Source: Triplophysa rosa
Taxonomy: Eukaryota > Chordata > Actinopteri > Cypriniformes > Nemacheilidae
Assembly: GCF_024868665.1 (NCBI RefSeq)
Contig: NC_079913.1
Coordinates: 4,253,269-4,317,268 of the forward strand
Length of the DNA stretch: 64,000 nt
Direction of reading: 5' to 3'
In this document: piece by piece, positions 36,530 through 64,000 of the stretch
How positions within the stretch are numbered: position 1 is the first letter of the stretch
Layout: every line of letters starts with the position of its first letter
Translations under genes and position numbers: made by a program
The notes under the pieces: model-generated
Seen by the model: only the letters and a program-made list of their open reading frames with translations
Told to the model about the DNA's origin: nothing
The model's database searches: none

Positions 36530-37526
36530 ATTAAAGCCACAATATGGAAGAATTTTGTTATGAAATATCCAAAAATCACTTGCACAGTGTGATATATTTC
36601 ATGCAGTTGTGTACTTACATTATCCCAATTGTTCCCAAGAATGTGCAAATCCAGAGAAATTCCTATTTAAAATCTACTCTCTGGATGGGTTAAATGCAGA
36701 GGTCACATTTTGTTGCCTTGTACTTGTACATGTGCAATGACAATAAATTGAATCCAAATCCAAATATCCGCTGCTCCGCACTACCCTCAGTTTCCTGTTA
36801 TAGAAACTACTGCAACACGCAAATGCGGAAGTGGTTATACAGCATCTAGGACGCAGCATCTGTTGTTCTGTTATTATGGATCACGATTACTCTTTGGCGA
36901 GTAAAGGAAACCCAAAAAAGTGTAAACGTAGACCAAATGAGGCAAGCAGGCTTATGGACAAACGAAGAAATAAAACAAGGATTAATATCGGCGTGGCGTT
37001 TTCTAAATGGAGAGAGCTTCGCGACCAACTTGGACTCGACAGAGACTCCGCTCTCGCATGTGTTTTAATAGACAGGTAAGCACTTATTTTTATTGTACAC
37101 GAAATACTCATGCACAGATTATTTGAATAGTTATGAATGTAGTTACCCTATGAAATACAGAATATGTCGCACAAAAATATGTAGCCAACAACGTTACTTG
37201 TAAATGCTGTGGATTCCTTCCAATTTACTTTATAAACGACGACTGTTTTAAACACGTAAAACTGTGTAGCATTACGCTACCAAATCAATTGACAAAGTCC
37301 AATATCAGTCGCGGGCTAACGTAGCATTACATTCCACGTTTCTTGCAAGCTAATTCATTATGATGACATAAAATAAAATTCATTCATTACCTCCATACGC
37401 CTCTGGATGGTGAAAATGACATGTCCCATAATTCCACTCTCCTACATAACGTCATTTAGATTCACCTTTTGTTGTTTCGAAAGTGCACCATCTAGCGGTC
37501 CAAATATTCCATATTGTGGCTTTAAT
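36530..37526 (+). mobile_element. DNA transposon with perfect TIRs carrying a spliced-looking ORF
   Basis: ATTAAAGCCACAATATGG at the left is exactly complementary to CCATATTGTGGCTTTAAT at the right, with TTAA or TA at the edges as possible target duplication. Inside, an ATG at 36876 opens a 67-codon basic frame (MDHDYSLASKGNPKKCKRRP, then KTRINIGVAFSKWRELRD and ALACVLID). It runs into a good donor GACAG|GTAAGC at 37076. The RINIGVAFxxWRELR pattern resembles N-terminal domains of multicopy fish transposon proteins; I do not assign a superfamily. No second exon was found inside the TIRs, so the copy is non-autonomous. It occupies much of the space between genes A and B. Confidence 0.75.
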
Positions 37527-37572
37527 ACCTTTTTAAAGGGTATCCAGTGACAGAGTGTGTGTACACCATTAA

Positions 37573-38048
37573 CACTGTTGGGCATGTTACTCTGAATAAG
37601 TAATTAATTACTAGCTACTAATTAGTATCCTATAGTGTAATTAGATTACTGTACAAATTACTCTCTCCAAAAAGTATTTAATTACTTATTACTAATTACT
37701 TTCTATATCCTATATCAACCTTGACTAGTTAAGTGATTCAAGGATAGACATGAAACGACTCTAAATTCATTCAAACAAATTATATAAAACTACATAAAGT
37801 AATATTATTAACTGACCAAAGTTTTACAAATGTGAGAATTATACATTAAAGCACGGATTTTAAAGTTAGACTTTGAATTTTGATGTCAATTCCACTGTTG
37901 CACACACATACATTACACAAAGTAATTAAATTAAATAAAAAAAAAATAAAAATAAATAAAAAAAAAAAAAAGTAATCACTTACTTTACTTTTTCAAGGGA
38001 AAATAATTAAATTACAGTTACTAAGTAATTAGTTACACCAAACACTGA
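37573..38048. mobile_element. AT-rich hAT-like element with inverted ends
   Basis: Left end CACTGTTGGGCATGTTACTC ... AAGTAATTAATTACTAG. Right end AGTTACTAAGTAATTAGTTA then CACCAAACACTG. The ends are roughly complementary and of the CAGTGTTGGG type frequent among vertebrate hAT elements. The centre includes an A-rich stretch. No coding sequence. Confidence 0.55.
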
Positions 38049-38872
38049 CCTTTAACAATGTGTTCCATTATTTAATATGTATGATTTGTTTGGGGTTTGT
38101 TTGATTTGTTTATTTCTTAGTTTTGGAAGAATGCAGATTCGTTACAAAAACATTTGATTCTCGTTATCATGTCAGATTTGTAACTATTTTAATGAAATTA
38201 TTTGTGTAAGGATATTCTTTTAGTATGAAAGATATATGTTTAAAGAATTGTGTTTTTATTTTCCTCATTGTAAGATCTGAAACTGGATGGTTTGATAATT
38301 GTCGATCGTCAATCAATCTACCCATCAAAATGCATCACAATAATAAAGAAGGTCATTAAATAAAAACACTGAATTTCTTTTCAAATTGTCTACAGGAAAA
38401 CTTTATTGTATGTGTAAAATGTTCAGATTATCTCAATCATCTCAGCAAAAATCACAAATAAGTGTGTGCATTTCTATGAACCTGAGAAAACTCTAACATC
38501 ATTTTTCATGAAGTGATTTCATATGCCATTCATTTAATATTTATAAAACATTTCATAACTTAACTGTCATTAAGGTTTTTGCTAGCTGCTCCCAAAGCCC
38601 TCAATCATGAAAACAACACTTCATTCTTTGTTAGAGAAGATCGTTCTCCAACATTACCAGCTGTAGTATTACCATAAACTGCTTAGACTAGTCTTAGAAG
38701 TTAGTCATCTCATTTTTTTCTGCAAGACTGGTCATAACTTCTTTAAATCAGTTACATAAAAAGGTAGATTGGGGTGATTGAAATGTGAAAAGTAAGACTG
38801 ATTAGTCCTAACTAATTGCTGTCTTAACCAAGCGGCTAAGTTTTTGCAACTAGGCCCAGACGTCATGTTGAT
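38049..38872. other. 3' flank of gene B with AATAAA at 38402-38407
   Basis: No coding sequence. On the minus strand an AATAAA (plus-strand TTTATT at 38402-38407) lies about 470 bp past the stop codon of gene B and is the best candidate for its poly(A) signal. Confidence 0.5.
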
Positions 38873-41800
38873 TCACGAAATAATGCAATCTGACTTGGAG
38901 GATGAAGACTGAGATTTGGAGGATGTGTTTGAGGACGGGGTATATGAGGGAGTGGTATATGTGGGCGTGGCAGGTCTGGGAGTGGCATATGAGGGCATGG
39001 CAGGTCTGGGAGTGGCATATGAGGGCGTGGCATATGAGGGCGTGGCATATGCGGGTGTGGCATATGACGGAGCAGCACGTGAGATCATGACACTGGGCTG
39101 ATGAACTGAGCTGTATGCCGACACAGAGACTTGGCTTCTCACTGTCGCTGGTCTCGTAACTGCCGCTGGGGTTTGCGGACTGGACTCTCTGTACTCGATC
39201 AGATACTCGGGGTAGATCTGATGCTTTTCAAACACAACAAATATGATGGGATTGTAGACGTCATTCACACAGCTGTGGTAGAACAGAGTATCTCCTCCGT
39301 CTTTAGAGGGGGGCCGGAGGTAGCCGGATTCTCCTTTGGTGTAGTCGCCCACCAGAACCCGACAAACAAACATGGTTCCTGAATCTTTGGTGTAGCTGTG
39401 AGAGTACTGAGCATCCCTGGCAAAATAACTGCCTGTAAAAAAAAAAAAAGAGTTTACACTTCATCTGTATGAATCACAGGAGAGGAAATAATAAACATAT
39501 CTCAACGACAGCCATGAAGACAAAGATCACTGCTGCTCATGTGATGGGTTTTTTGTGACTGTTATCCCTTTTATTATGTGGAAGTAAAACTGCTATCATT
39601 CAATGTGCATTTTAATGAAAACGTTATTCATGACTCCACCTTTGCCATAGGCCGTGCCGTGTGTTCCACAGATCCTCCAGTCAAAGTTATTCAGACAGAT
39701 GGCATCTAAATGTTTGGTGTCTGTGCCGTGAAACAGCTGCTTCTCCTCCACGTGTCTGCCTCCGTTGTTCTTCTTCATCTGATCCTTCTGCCTACACATC
39801 GCGACAGAATCACGCTTCAGATTCATCTCACACTGTTGTTCACATCAATGTGCTGTACTGAACACTTACCACTGAAACACTTCCCATAATGCTTTGTTCT
39901 GAATCCTATCGATGCGCTGAATGTTGAATCCTCTCATGGTGGTGTTGAAGAGTTGCTGGATTCTGTTGTATTCACTCGATGAGCTCGACAGCGACACTTT
40001 CTGTGTGAAAAACATCAGCTCAAGTGCTGCACATACAGTACATGACATATCCAAACATCATGACATCATGCACCTTATATCCCGTGTCAGGAGTCAGACA
40101 TTTATCCCAGTGTTCCGGAAGAGTCTTGAAGTTGTTCGGTGCACGTTTACTGTCAACAGATATAAAGACGGATATATAATGTCTGCTCCAAATATTCAGG
40201 GTGTCTAATAATACAGACTGATTTCATAAAGCCAGTGCTTCTTGAACTGGAGGCCGAGAAATAAGGCCACTATGGCTTTGGTTTATTAAAATTGCAATTT
40301 TGTGGCGAATTCAGACTGAAAAGGTTTGAGAACGGCTGTCATAAGGAAACGATGTAAACATTTTTAGCACTGAATAAACACTGTCCAGTTTTCTCACGTT
40401 GTCTTGATGGTGTGCACATCAGCTGCTGAAACAAATTTGGGACGACGTCTGACAAGCTTCTTTGTTCCATAATGTCTGTTCGTCTGGATCATATCTGAGG
40501 ATTAGAAGATATTTGATCATCTTGTATAACAGATACACACTCTGCTTTCAGTCATTTATTCACCGGAGAACTTCGTTTTACACAAGAAATAAAATGTCAG
40601 GATTTTCAGAAGTTTTCATCTCTCGTCTGGTTTGTGAATGTACCTGTGAAGTTGAGTTCATATGTTTGTGATCCGGCTGTAAACTCCATCACTCCACTGC
40701 TGTCGGCCTGATATTTCTGTTCAATCTCAACGCTGCTGATGAGCGAGGACCTGTGACCCCCGTCCTTATCAACACACAACACCGTTCACATTACAGCTTA
40801 TTCATACACTACAAACACGATATAATGAAAGTGACGGTGACGTACTGCTGTTCCGTACTGGATCCAGTTTCCATACTCATCCTCCCAGTGCCAGATCCAC
40901 TCTGTGGTCAGAATGAAGGTGGGCTGGAGGACAGACGGCACTGTTGACAGACGCCGAACGGGCTGAGGACCTCGAGTCATCGTGTCAAAATTAACCACCT
41001 GGACTCCAGAGCTTTCAGAGACAAGCAGTCAAGACATTAGAGCTCGACAATCGGTTAATAAAGAAAACTATATCTATGATGTAATGTAATCTTTTCACCT
41101 GTTTGATTTTGCAGGATTACAGTAGTCCCTCTCCACAGCCTCATTGTCAGGAAGAGTTTTCCACTCACATCCGTCTGTCACTTGCCATTGATATGGAACA
41201 CTGGAGTGTTCTTTTCTACACGAGTCTACAACACAACACATACTGTATATAAATCACACTTTTAAGTTCTGATTCATATATAATCAGATCAGAGATTCTC
41301 TCACCTCCATGTATGCAATGTCCTTTGATGTAATACATGCAGATCTCAGTTTTCTCTGAAGGAAGAATCACACACACATTCATTCGTGCAAATGTAAACA
41401 CAGTAATGTGGGATTTAATGTCACTGTAGTGAAGATAATAAATCATTTGTGTTCAGTTGAGATTTCTTACCTGTCTGACTCTTTTGTCCTTTATTAACAT
41501 TCAGAGGATTCGAGGGTCTCCGATTCTGTGTTTTGGGGCCTGTCCAAGTCCTCTGACCAGCAGTGTTTGTTCCTGAAGGTTGTTTGGTTTTGGACAGTTG
41601 CCTCAGGGCTTCCATATTTGTGTAAAGATCCTTCATGATGGCCATGAGCTCGGTAGGCACATTTCTGTCCTGAAGGGTCTTCAGAGGATGAGGTTCATAG
41701 AAATCATGAGAGCGGTGACATTCACAGGCTCCTCGCAGGTATTTCTGACAGATGTGAAGCCTCCTACAATTCTCACCGTCCTCGCATCGTCCGAACTCAC

Positions 41801-43548
41801 CTGTGCCGTTATTATAGTCATAACACACCTGACAGAGAGAATTCTGGTTCAGCTTATGTTTCATTTATTATCATACATTTATTTTTCTGAAGATTCAACA
41901 AATAATTCTCAACATTTGCATTGAATATATACCATATTAAAGGCTATATATGGCTTTTCACCAAGATATTTATAAAGCAATTCATTAAACGCTAAAGGGA
42001 TTGTCCACCCAAAAATGAAAATTCTGTCATCCAAACTTGTATAAATTTGTTCTGTTGAACACATACAAAGAAATTTGTCAGAATGTTAGATTTTTCAGTT
42101 CTGGGACATCGTTCGCTACCATAGTAGAAAAAAATATTTTGTTCTGTTGAACACAAAATAAGATATTTTGAAGAATTTAGGAAAGCAAACAGTAATTTTT
42201 TCTACTATGGTAGCTGATGACGTCCCAGAACTGAAAAACATTCTTCCAAATATCTTCCAAAAAAGAAATTCATACAGGTTTGGAGCAACTTGAGGGTAAG
42301 TAAATTATGACAGAATTTTCATTTTTGGGTAAACTATTCCTTTAAAAAATAATGAAACAAAATACAATAAAATATAAAAACATTACACCATACAAAAGGC
42401 TTGTGACAACTTTCCCCTGAGCTAACATTTTTTTAAAATACAATTATTATGGTTATACTATTTCCTTATATACTTGTTTGCCAAACAACAGCAGCTGCAG
42501 TATTGAACAGAAACAGAGATAAAGCCCTTGTGACAAACTCCCTGTGTGATAAACATCCATTTACATTTATCATGATATTGAGCTGATCCTACTTCACACA
42601 ACAACACTAAACTCTTTGTGTCTGTATAAGATGAAACAAAGAATTGGTCAGTTGTACCGGCGGTAAGAGGCTGTTGTCATTCTGAAGCAGAAGAACACAA
42701 AGCTGCTGTTTGTCCAGCAGATGAAGATCATGAGAGAGCAAAAGAGCTGAATTCTGACCCAAACTCAGTTCATGACTGAACCGACATACTCGCCTGTGGA
42801 AGCAAAAAAACTTTGAGTATATTATTCATTTTTAAAATACATACAATGATACAATAATGCAGGATGACGTAGATTATGATATCAGCAGGTATGACTCATC
42901 TGTGATATTAATATCATTAAGTATATTTGACACTCACTCAACAGCTTTATTCTTAAAGAGTTAACCAAAAAAATACATTTTGTTATTATTTATTTAAAAA
43001 TACAAGGTTGTGCACATCCAAAACCCGAAAAAAACCACACTCAATGGAATAAATAATAATGTCTCACACACAGGCCTGATGAAGGCCTGAGTGACGGGCG
43101 TGGATTAAGTGCGTGAACATTATTCTTATTATTTCATTATTTACATTCATTATTTAGGAAATAATGACAAATCTTTAGATTAACTATGCCTTTAAGGTCT
43201 GGATATATGTTAAGTAGATATATGATGATCATATAATATATATGTGTGTGGGTGTATTGAGAATAAAGACACTGACCGTCCTCTGTTGAAGCGGCAAGAG
43301 CCGAACAGGTGATGTTTGCATAAGTGCAGTTTTGCGCAGCCGCTGCAGTTCTGCGCTCTACACAAACGAAGTTTAGTTTTGACGATCACTTTCTTCCGTC
43401 CGTTTATATTAACAACAGCAAACGATTCATTCCTGCTTTCGATCAGATTCATTACATTACCACTAAACATGTATACTGACACCAGATCGTCTTGATCCAT
43501 CGATCCATTATTAGCACAAATTATCTGAATAATCGACGCTTCAGCCAT
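38873..43548 (-). CDS. ZC3HAV1(ZAP/PARP13)/PARP12-like protein B, catalytic-type, CaaX-tailed (748 aa)
   Basis: Tandem paralogue of gene A. Twelve minus-strand exons: 43277-43548, 42658-42793, 41471-41828, 41305-41355, 41099-41225, 40846-41011, 40644-40764, 40398-40494, 40074-40149, 39870-40000, 39640-39791 and 38873-39432 (2,247 nt). Exons 1, 2, 5, 6, 8 and 10 have exactly the same lengths as in gene A. Order: N-terminal MAEASIIQIICANNG module; CCCH fingers (CRAQNCSGCAKLHLC, RRVCRFSH, CRRLHICQKYLRGACECHRSH, CMYYIKGHCIHGDSCRKEH); WWE1 (YQWQVTDGCEW) and WWE2 (WIWHWEDEYGNWIQY); PARP domain with QLFHGTDTKHLDAICLNNFD, GKGSYFARDAQYSHSY and QIYPEYLIEY. This is an intact H-Y-I set as in mono-ADP-ribosylating PARPs such as PARP12. 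After the catalytic domain a Ser/Tyr/Ala/Thr/Pro tail with SYATP and PRPATP repeats ends SDCIIS, a CaaX box. Likely a membrane-associated, interferon-induced mono-ADP-ribosyltransferase. Whether it is PARP12 or pre-ZAP by orthology needs a tree. Confidence 0.92.
38900..39080 (-). repeat. Short coding repeats (SYATP/PRPATP) in gene B tail
   Basis: Degenerate 15-24 bp repeats (GGCATATGAGGG CGTG on the plus strand) encode tandem SYATP, AYATP and PRPAMP-type units between the PARP domain and the CaaX box. They sit at the same position as the repeat array of gene A but are unrelated in sequence. Confidence 0.85.
41992..42345. mobile_element. Palindromic MITE, second copy of the TTAA family
   Basis: Starts CTAAAGGGATTGTCCACCC with GAAAATTCTGTCATC and ends GGGTAAACTATTCCTTTAA. 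The arms are complementary (TACCATAGTAGAAAAAAATA against TTTTTTCTACTATGGTAGCT). Same family as 32063-32346, more diverged. Lies in intron 2 of gene B. Confidence 0.8.
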
Positions 43549-43635
43549 TCTGCTGCTGCTGCTGAATGAAGAATCGATCCGATGAGTTCAGATTCACTTA
43601 CATTCAGCAGGAAATAAAAGCGAAGTGTGAGGTCA

Positions 43636-43648
43636 GGAAAACGAAAGT
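43636..43648 (+). promoter_or_regulatory. ISRE-like motif upstream of gene B
   Basis: GGAAAACGAAAGT fits the GAAANNGAAA interferon-stimulated response element core, 88 bp upstream of the gene B start codon and on the same strand as the motif of gene A. Confidence 0.65.
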
Positions 43649-43649
43649 T

Positions 43650-44440
43650 AAGGTGGAGGGCGGAGTTACAGCTGTAAACACACCACATATGAAAGGTCGT
43701 GGATACGTGTTACAATAAACTAAAAATAATAATTATATAAATAATAAATTAAATGAAATAACCAACTAATTAAATACAATAAAAAAAACACAACCACGGA
43801 CAGTTAAAGATCCCCAGTGGCGATATACTGTGGTTCATTTATTTAATTTAACAATCATTTTAATTATTAAATGTACATTTATATTTTAAACGTATACGTT
43901 TTTTTATTATTTATAATTTCATCATAACCTTGTTTATTTTGTTTTATTGTTTATTTGTTTATTTATTGTGATTTCTACTCTACAAACTAAAATTCCGGTA
44001 TAAGGAGTATAAACACGCACTCAGTGAACTTACAGGGCAATATTTGTATTATTTAAGAACAAGATATGAGCACGTAAAAAAATGGAAGCTTCAGTAAATG
44101 CAGTGACTCAGTAAATGCATCGTTATTATTTTACCTTATGTTGTGTTGATCGGCTGTAATGATGAGTTTACAGCAGCAGATGTCGCACTTTAGATGAAAA
44201 ACACTATTTAGGTTAAGAAACTTTTAACATTCTTGACACAAATATAACGTTAGATGTTACCTTTGTGTATACGTCTTCAGAATCACAACATAAAACACTT
44301 CCAGTGTATTTATTTCTGTATTTTAATAAACGATGGTAAGCGGATATATTTGTATCCATATATGAACTTGTGTAATAACGGTTAATATGTAATCTATAAA
44401 TTGCTGTCGTTAGAAACAAAGCTGCTGGTTTAAAGGGATC
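43650..44440. other. Intergenic between gene B and etv6
   Basis: AT-rich DNA with no supported coding sequence or recognisable repeat. It gives way abruptly to CpG-rich sequence near 44450. Confidence 0.6.
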
Positions 44441-44824
44441 AGCGCTGTGTGTTCCGCATTACAGCAGGGTTTCATGCGTCGCGTTTCCCTTTAAGACGCG
44501 GAGCGCGCTGCCGGGAATCCACGTCATTTCGCCGCGGCGCGTCCGGATCAATAAGGTTCCGCGCGTTGCGCGAGCGACGCTTCCAGGAAGGTGTTAACCA
44601 TCGCGCTGCCGCAATGTTGCGCCTTTTTGCGCTTTTACAAACAACAAAACCGAGAAGTTGAAGCGTCGCGCGCGGGGCGAGGCCAGGCCGACGCGTCCAC
44701 GAGCGAACTAAAGCCGCGTGGAAGATTATCCCATCGGACGCGGAAGGTTTTGCGGCTTTATTTTCTGGGAAACACACGGGAGAGGAAAGTGGAAACACGC
44801 GAACTTCCTGACATTCGGCGCGAC

Positions 44825-54705
<9,881 letters not shown>

Positions 54706-55017
54706 GCTGATGATGGAGCTCATGAACTTCAAAAGCCGTTGATGCCTCACTTCACCCTCTGACCTTTGAACTCTCAGTGTCCTCAGAGGGTCACTGCACT
54801 GCACTCTCTTATCAACACATCATTCATTTGCCTTTTTTAGTCTTAATTTCAACTTTGGAAAGCAAACTTCAAGATGACAATCATTTTAATGACAAATACT
54901 CGTTTTTTCAAATCAAATCTAGAAATTTTGGTGCATCTTTTTTCCTGTTTGGTAAGTATATCGTACGAAGATTTATAACGAGGGATTTTCTGAATGCTGG
55001 TGACAATGTGACTCTAC

Positions 55018-55023
55018 AATAAA
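55018..55023 (+). terminator. Poly(A) signal of etv6
   Basis: AATAAA about 310 bp past the etv6 stop codon; the first AATAAA downstream on this strand. Confidence 0.55.
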
Positions 55024-55990
55024 TTTTACTAAGATGACGACACAGACGCATTCAGTGACTTTTCTCTTAATATAGTTAATAAAACTCGTTCATTTCAGTC
55101 ATTGTCCCGTCATGCATTAACCTTTAACAGATCTGTGGTTTATTGATAAATATCCCAGATATGTATTTCTTTTTGTCTCTCTTATCACAATATTTAAAAA
55201 AGCAGAACATATTTTTGAATTCATTGCAGTATTTTACTTATGTTTTAAAACATATGATCTGTTGGTTATGTAGCATACTCGCATTAATGTGTCGATTTAA
55301 ATAGCGTGTTATTGTTTCACCTCAGGAGAATGAAATATAAATTCTCGTTTAACGTCCACACGGTGGCGCCACGTGTCCATGTAAAAACAGCACCGGAACC
55401 CTTTGAAATCCACACACTGTTTCTCAACAAATAACGTCATCTGATTGACCAAATAATATAATATATAATATAGTATAATAATGCTTAGAACTTTGCGTGA
55501 TATTAACTGACACGTGTTCATAACATACAGTAGGCTATACTGTGGGATGACGTAAATGAAAACGGGTTAAACAATAAACTGAATAGGCTACTTATGTATA
55601 CACGTTAAAAATGTAGTCTGTTTCCCGTTTGTATTACCATTTGACTACTGTAAGGTGACACCATAGTAAATGTGTGATTTAGTAGCGTTACAGCAAATAA
55701 AACGCGGATATATTACTGTAGATAATCTATGGGTAACAGTTAATGTTTTTGTTTTTTTAATTATAAACATTTATATTGAAAATAGTACAAGGGATGCATT
55801 TCAACGTTATAACAATACATTTGTAAACATAATACACAGAAGAAAAGAACGTGAATCATAAATTTTAAATTATAATAATGAATATTATAAAAAGTACTTC
55901 TCTTTTTTTAGCAGAGGGTAACAGTTAATGTTCATGAGGGATTAATGTGTACAATGTTCACTCGTGATGTCACACAGGTGGTGTGCGTGT
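55024..55990. other. Intergenic between etv6 and tafa2
   Basis: AT-rich sequence without a supported gene; a short GA tract follows at 55998-56020. Confidence 0.6.
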
Positions 55991-56039
55991 AGTGTATATG
56001 AGAGAGAGAGAGAGAGAGAGGTGTGAGGGTGAGTGTGAG

Positions 56040-56307
56040 TATGGAGTCAGTGTTGGTGAATATCAGAGAAGCGCAGCATCTGTTTCTCTCTTCTCTCTTT
56101 CGCTCTATTCTTATTCGTCACACTGTATTTAGTATTTAGTTTGAAGTGGTTGATTTTTGAGAGGAATAAACGTCATCCGCAGAGTTTCGAGATGATGAGC
56201 TCGCGCTCGCGTCAAGATCATGTGAAATTCTGCTGATCGCTGGAGCGCGTGGACTCAGATCGGACTGTGATCGGATGGACTGATGAGCAGCGCTCAGGTG
56301 CGGCAGG
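56040..56307 (+). other. Putative non-coding first exon of tafa2
   Basis: A locally GC- and CpG-richer stretch (GAGCTCGCGCTCGCGTCAAG, GATCGCTGGAGCGCGTGGAC) ends in GCGGCAG followed by a donor-like GTACAA at 56308. The tafa2 coding exon at 59897 is directly preceded by an acceptor (GTGTTCAG at 59895), so an upstream leader exon is required. This is the best candidate, but it is inference from composition and splice signals only. Confidence 0.4.
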
Positions 56308-59880
<3,573 letters not shown>

Positions 59881-59896
59881 TGTGTTTGTGTTCAGG

Positions 59897-63184
<3,288 letters not shown>

Positions 63185-63358
63185 CATGAGAACGTGAGGA
63201 ACAGGAGTCTCAGATGAGAGAGATTACAGGATGAGAAGAGACTTTAAATGAAAGAGATCCTCATTCAAACCCAAGAACTGTGTGTGTGTGTGAGAGAGAG
63301 ATCTGTCATCAGAAAACTGGCTTCGCTGATTCGGCTGAAGATATTCAAGCTTCAGTAT

Positions 63359-63477
63359 AAATAAAGAGCAGAACAGTTTGATATTTCATTTATTTCTTGG
63401 AGTTTTAATATGAATGTTTCTCTCGGTTACATTATTAATTCAGATGAGTGCAGGTTGTGTAAATGATATCAAATAAA
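63359..63477 (+). terminator. Poly(A) signals of tafa2
   Basis: AATAAA occurs at 63359-63364 and again at 63472-63477, about 175 and 290 bp past the stop codon. Either could end the tafa2 mRNA. Confidence 0.5.
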
Positions 63478-64000
63478 CTCTCATCATCTTCACCTAACTA
63501 GACTCAGTTTGACCTTTACATATAGCCCTGCCGTAAAAGAAACATTTAATATGTCAAATGTGACAGAAACACTTGGACTTTGTCCTTCTGTTGTCATTTG
63601 AAGGCTAGCAGATATTTTATGTCTGTATAAATGTTAAATAGTGTATGATGTCATGTGTTCAGGTCATAGAGAAAATCTTCTCTTCAGTTATTATTGTTGT
63701 GTTTGTGAAGTTCTTGTGTCTATTCACAAACTGAACAAAGAAACAATGCTGACAGAATGACAAGAACTTCAGCGGCAGTCTGACTGTAAGACACGCGTGT
63801 TTCTGAAATGTGTTCAATAATGAGGATTCACACTCTTTTGTTGGACTGTCAGGATTGTGATTTTTCTAACTGCTTATGATACAAAAGCGTCCGTCTGCAC
63901 ACATGAAGCATTTCTTAGATAGAGAGAGAAACATCCAGCAGAATCAACAACATTAAATTCACAGTCAGAGATGAACTGCACGAGTGTGTGTGCGTGTGTG
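63478..64000. other. Downstream flank of tafa2
   Basis: No gene or distinctive repeat seen to the end of the window. Confidence 0.6.

Overview
The window is nuclear DNA of a teleost, most likely a cyprinid or close relative. It has small multi-exon vertebrate genes with GT-AG introns, many CA/GT and GA microsatellites, and many short inverted-repeat elements with TTAA or TA ends of the kind common in carp-like genomes. The coding sequences are the fish versions of named vertebrate genes. No bacterial-type operon, CRISPR array, tRNA or rRNA was seen.

Layout. (1) 1-27,140: the first five coding exons of synapsin III (syn3, minus strand, running off the left edge). The complete five-exon timp3 gene (plus strand, 3,293-8,879) is nested antisense in the intron after coding exon 5, the same nesting known in mammals. 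(2) 27,140-29,060: intergenic DNA with transposon debris. (3) 29,201-36,059 and 38,873-43,548: two tandem minus-strand genes of the ZC3HAV1(ZAP/PARP13)/PARP12 family. Each has 12 coding exons, and most exon lengths and all splice phases match. Each encodes an N-terminal zinc-finger module, two WWE domains, a PARP catalytic domain and a C-terminal CaaX prenylation box. Each has an ISRE-like motif just upstream of its ATG. Gene A (1,495 aa) carries about 40 copies of a 13-residue Ser-rich repeat between the catalytic domain and the CaaX box, and its active-site HG motif is altered to HD. Gene B (748 aa) has a standard H-Y-I active site and a short Tyr/Thr/Pro repeat tail. (4) 44,825-54,705: complete etv6 (TEL), eight coding exons on the plus strand, starting in a GC-rich CpG region. 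(5) 59,897-63,184: complete tafa2 (FAM19A2), plus strand, four coding exons, 131 aa, probably with a non-coding first exon near 56,300.

The most interesting system is the tandem ZAP-like/PARP12-like pair. The two genes look interferon-inducible and membrane-tethered. One copy appears catalytically competent and the other has a degenerating active site and a large homogenised repeat stalk, which echoes the PARP12 versus PARP13/ZAP split in tetrapods. Other points of note are a MITE inserted at a splice donor, an etv6 exon whose acceptor follows a long TG repeat, a 110-bp fold-back element beside a 31-bp minisatellite in etv6, and several transposons whose terminal repeats could be paired by eye.

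All exon boundaries were read by hand from splice consensus, reading-frame continuity and remembered family sequences. For all four complete multi-exon genes, and for the five syn3 exons, the summed coding length is a multiple of three.
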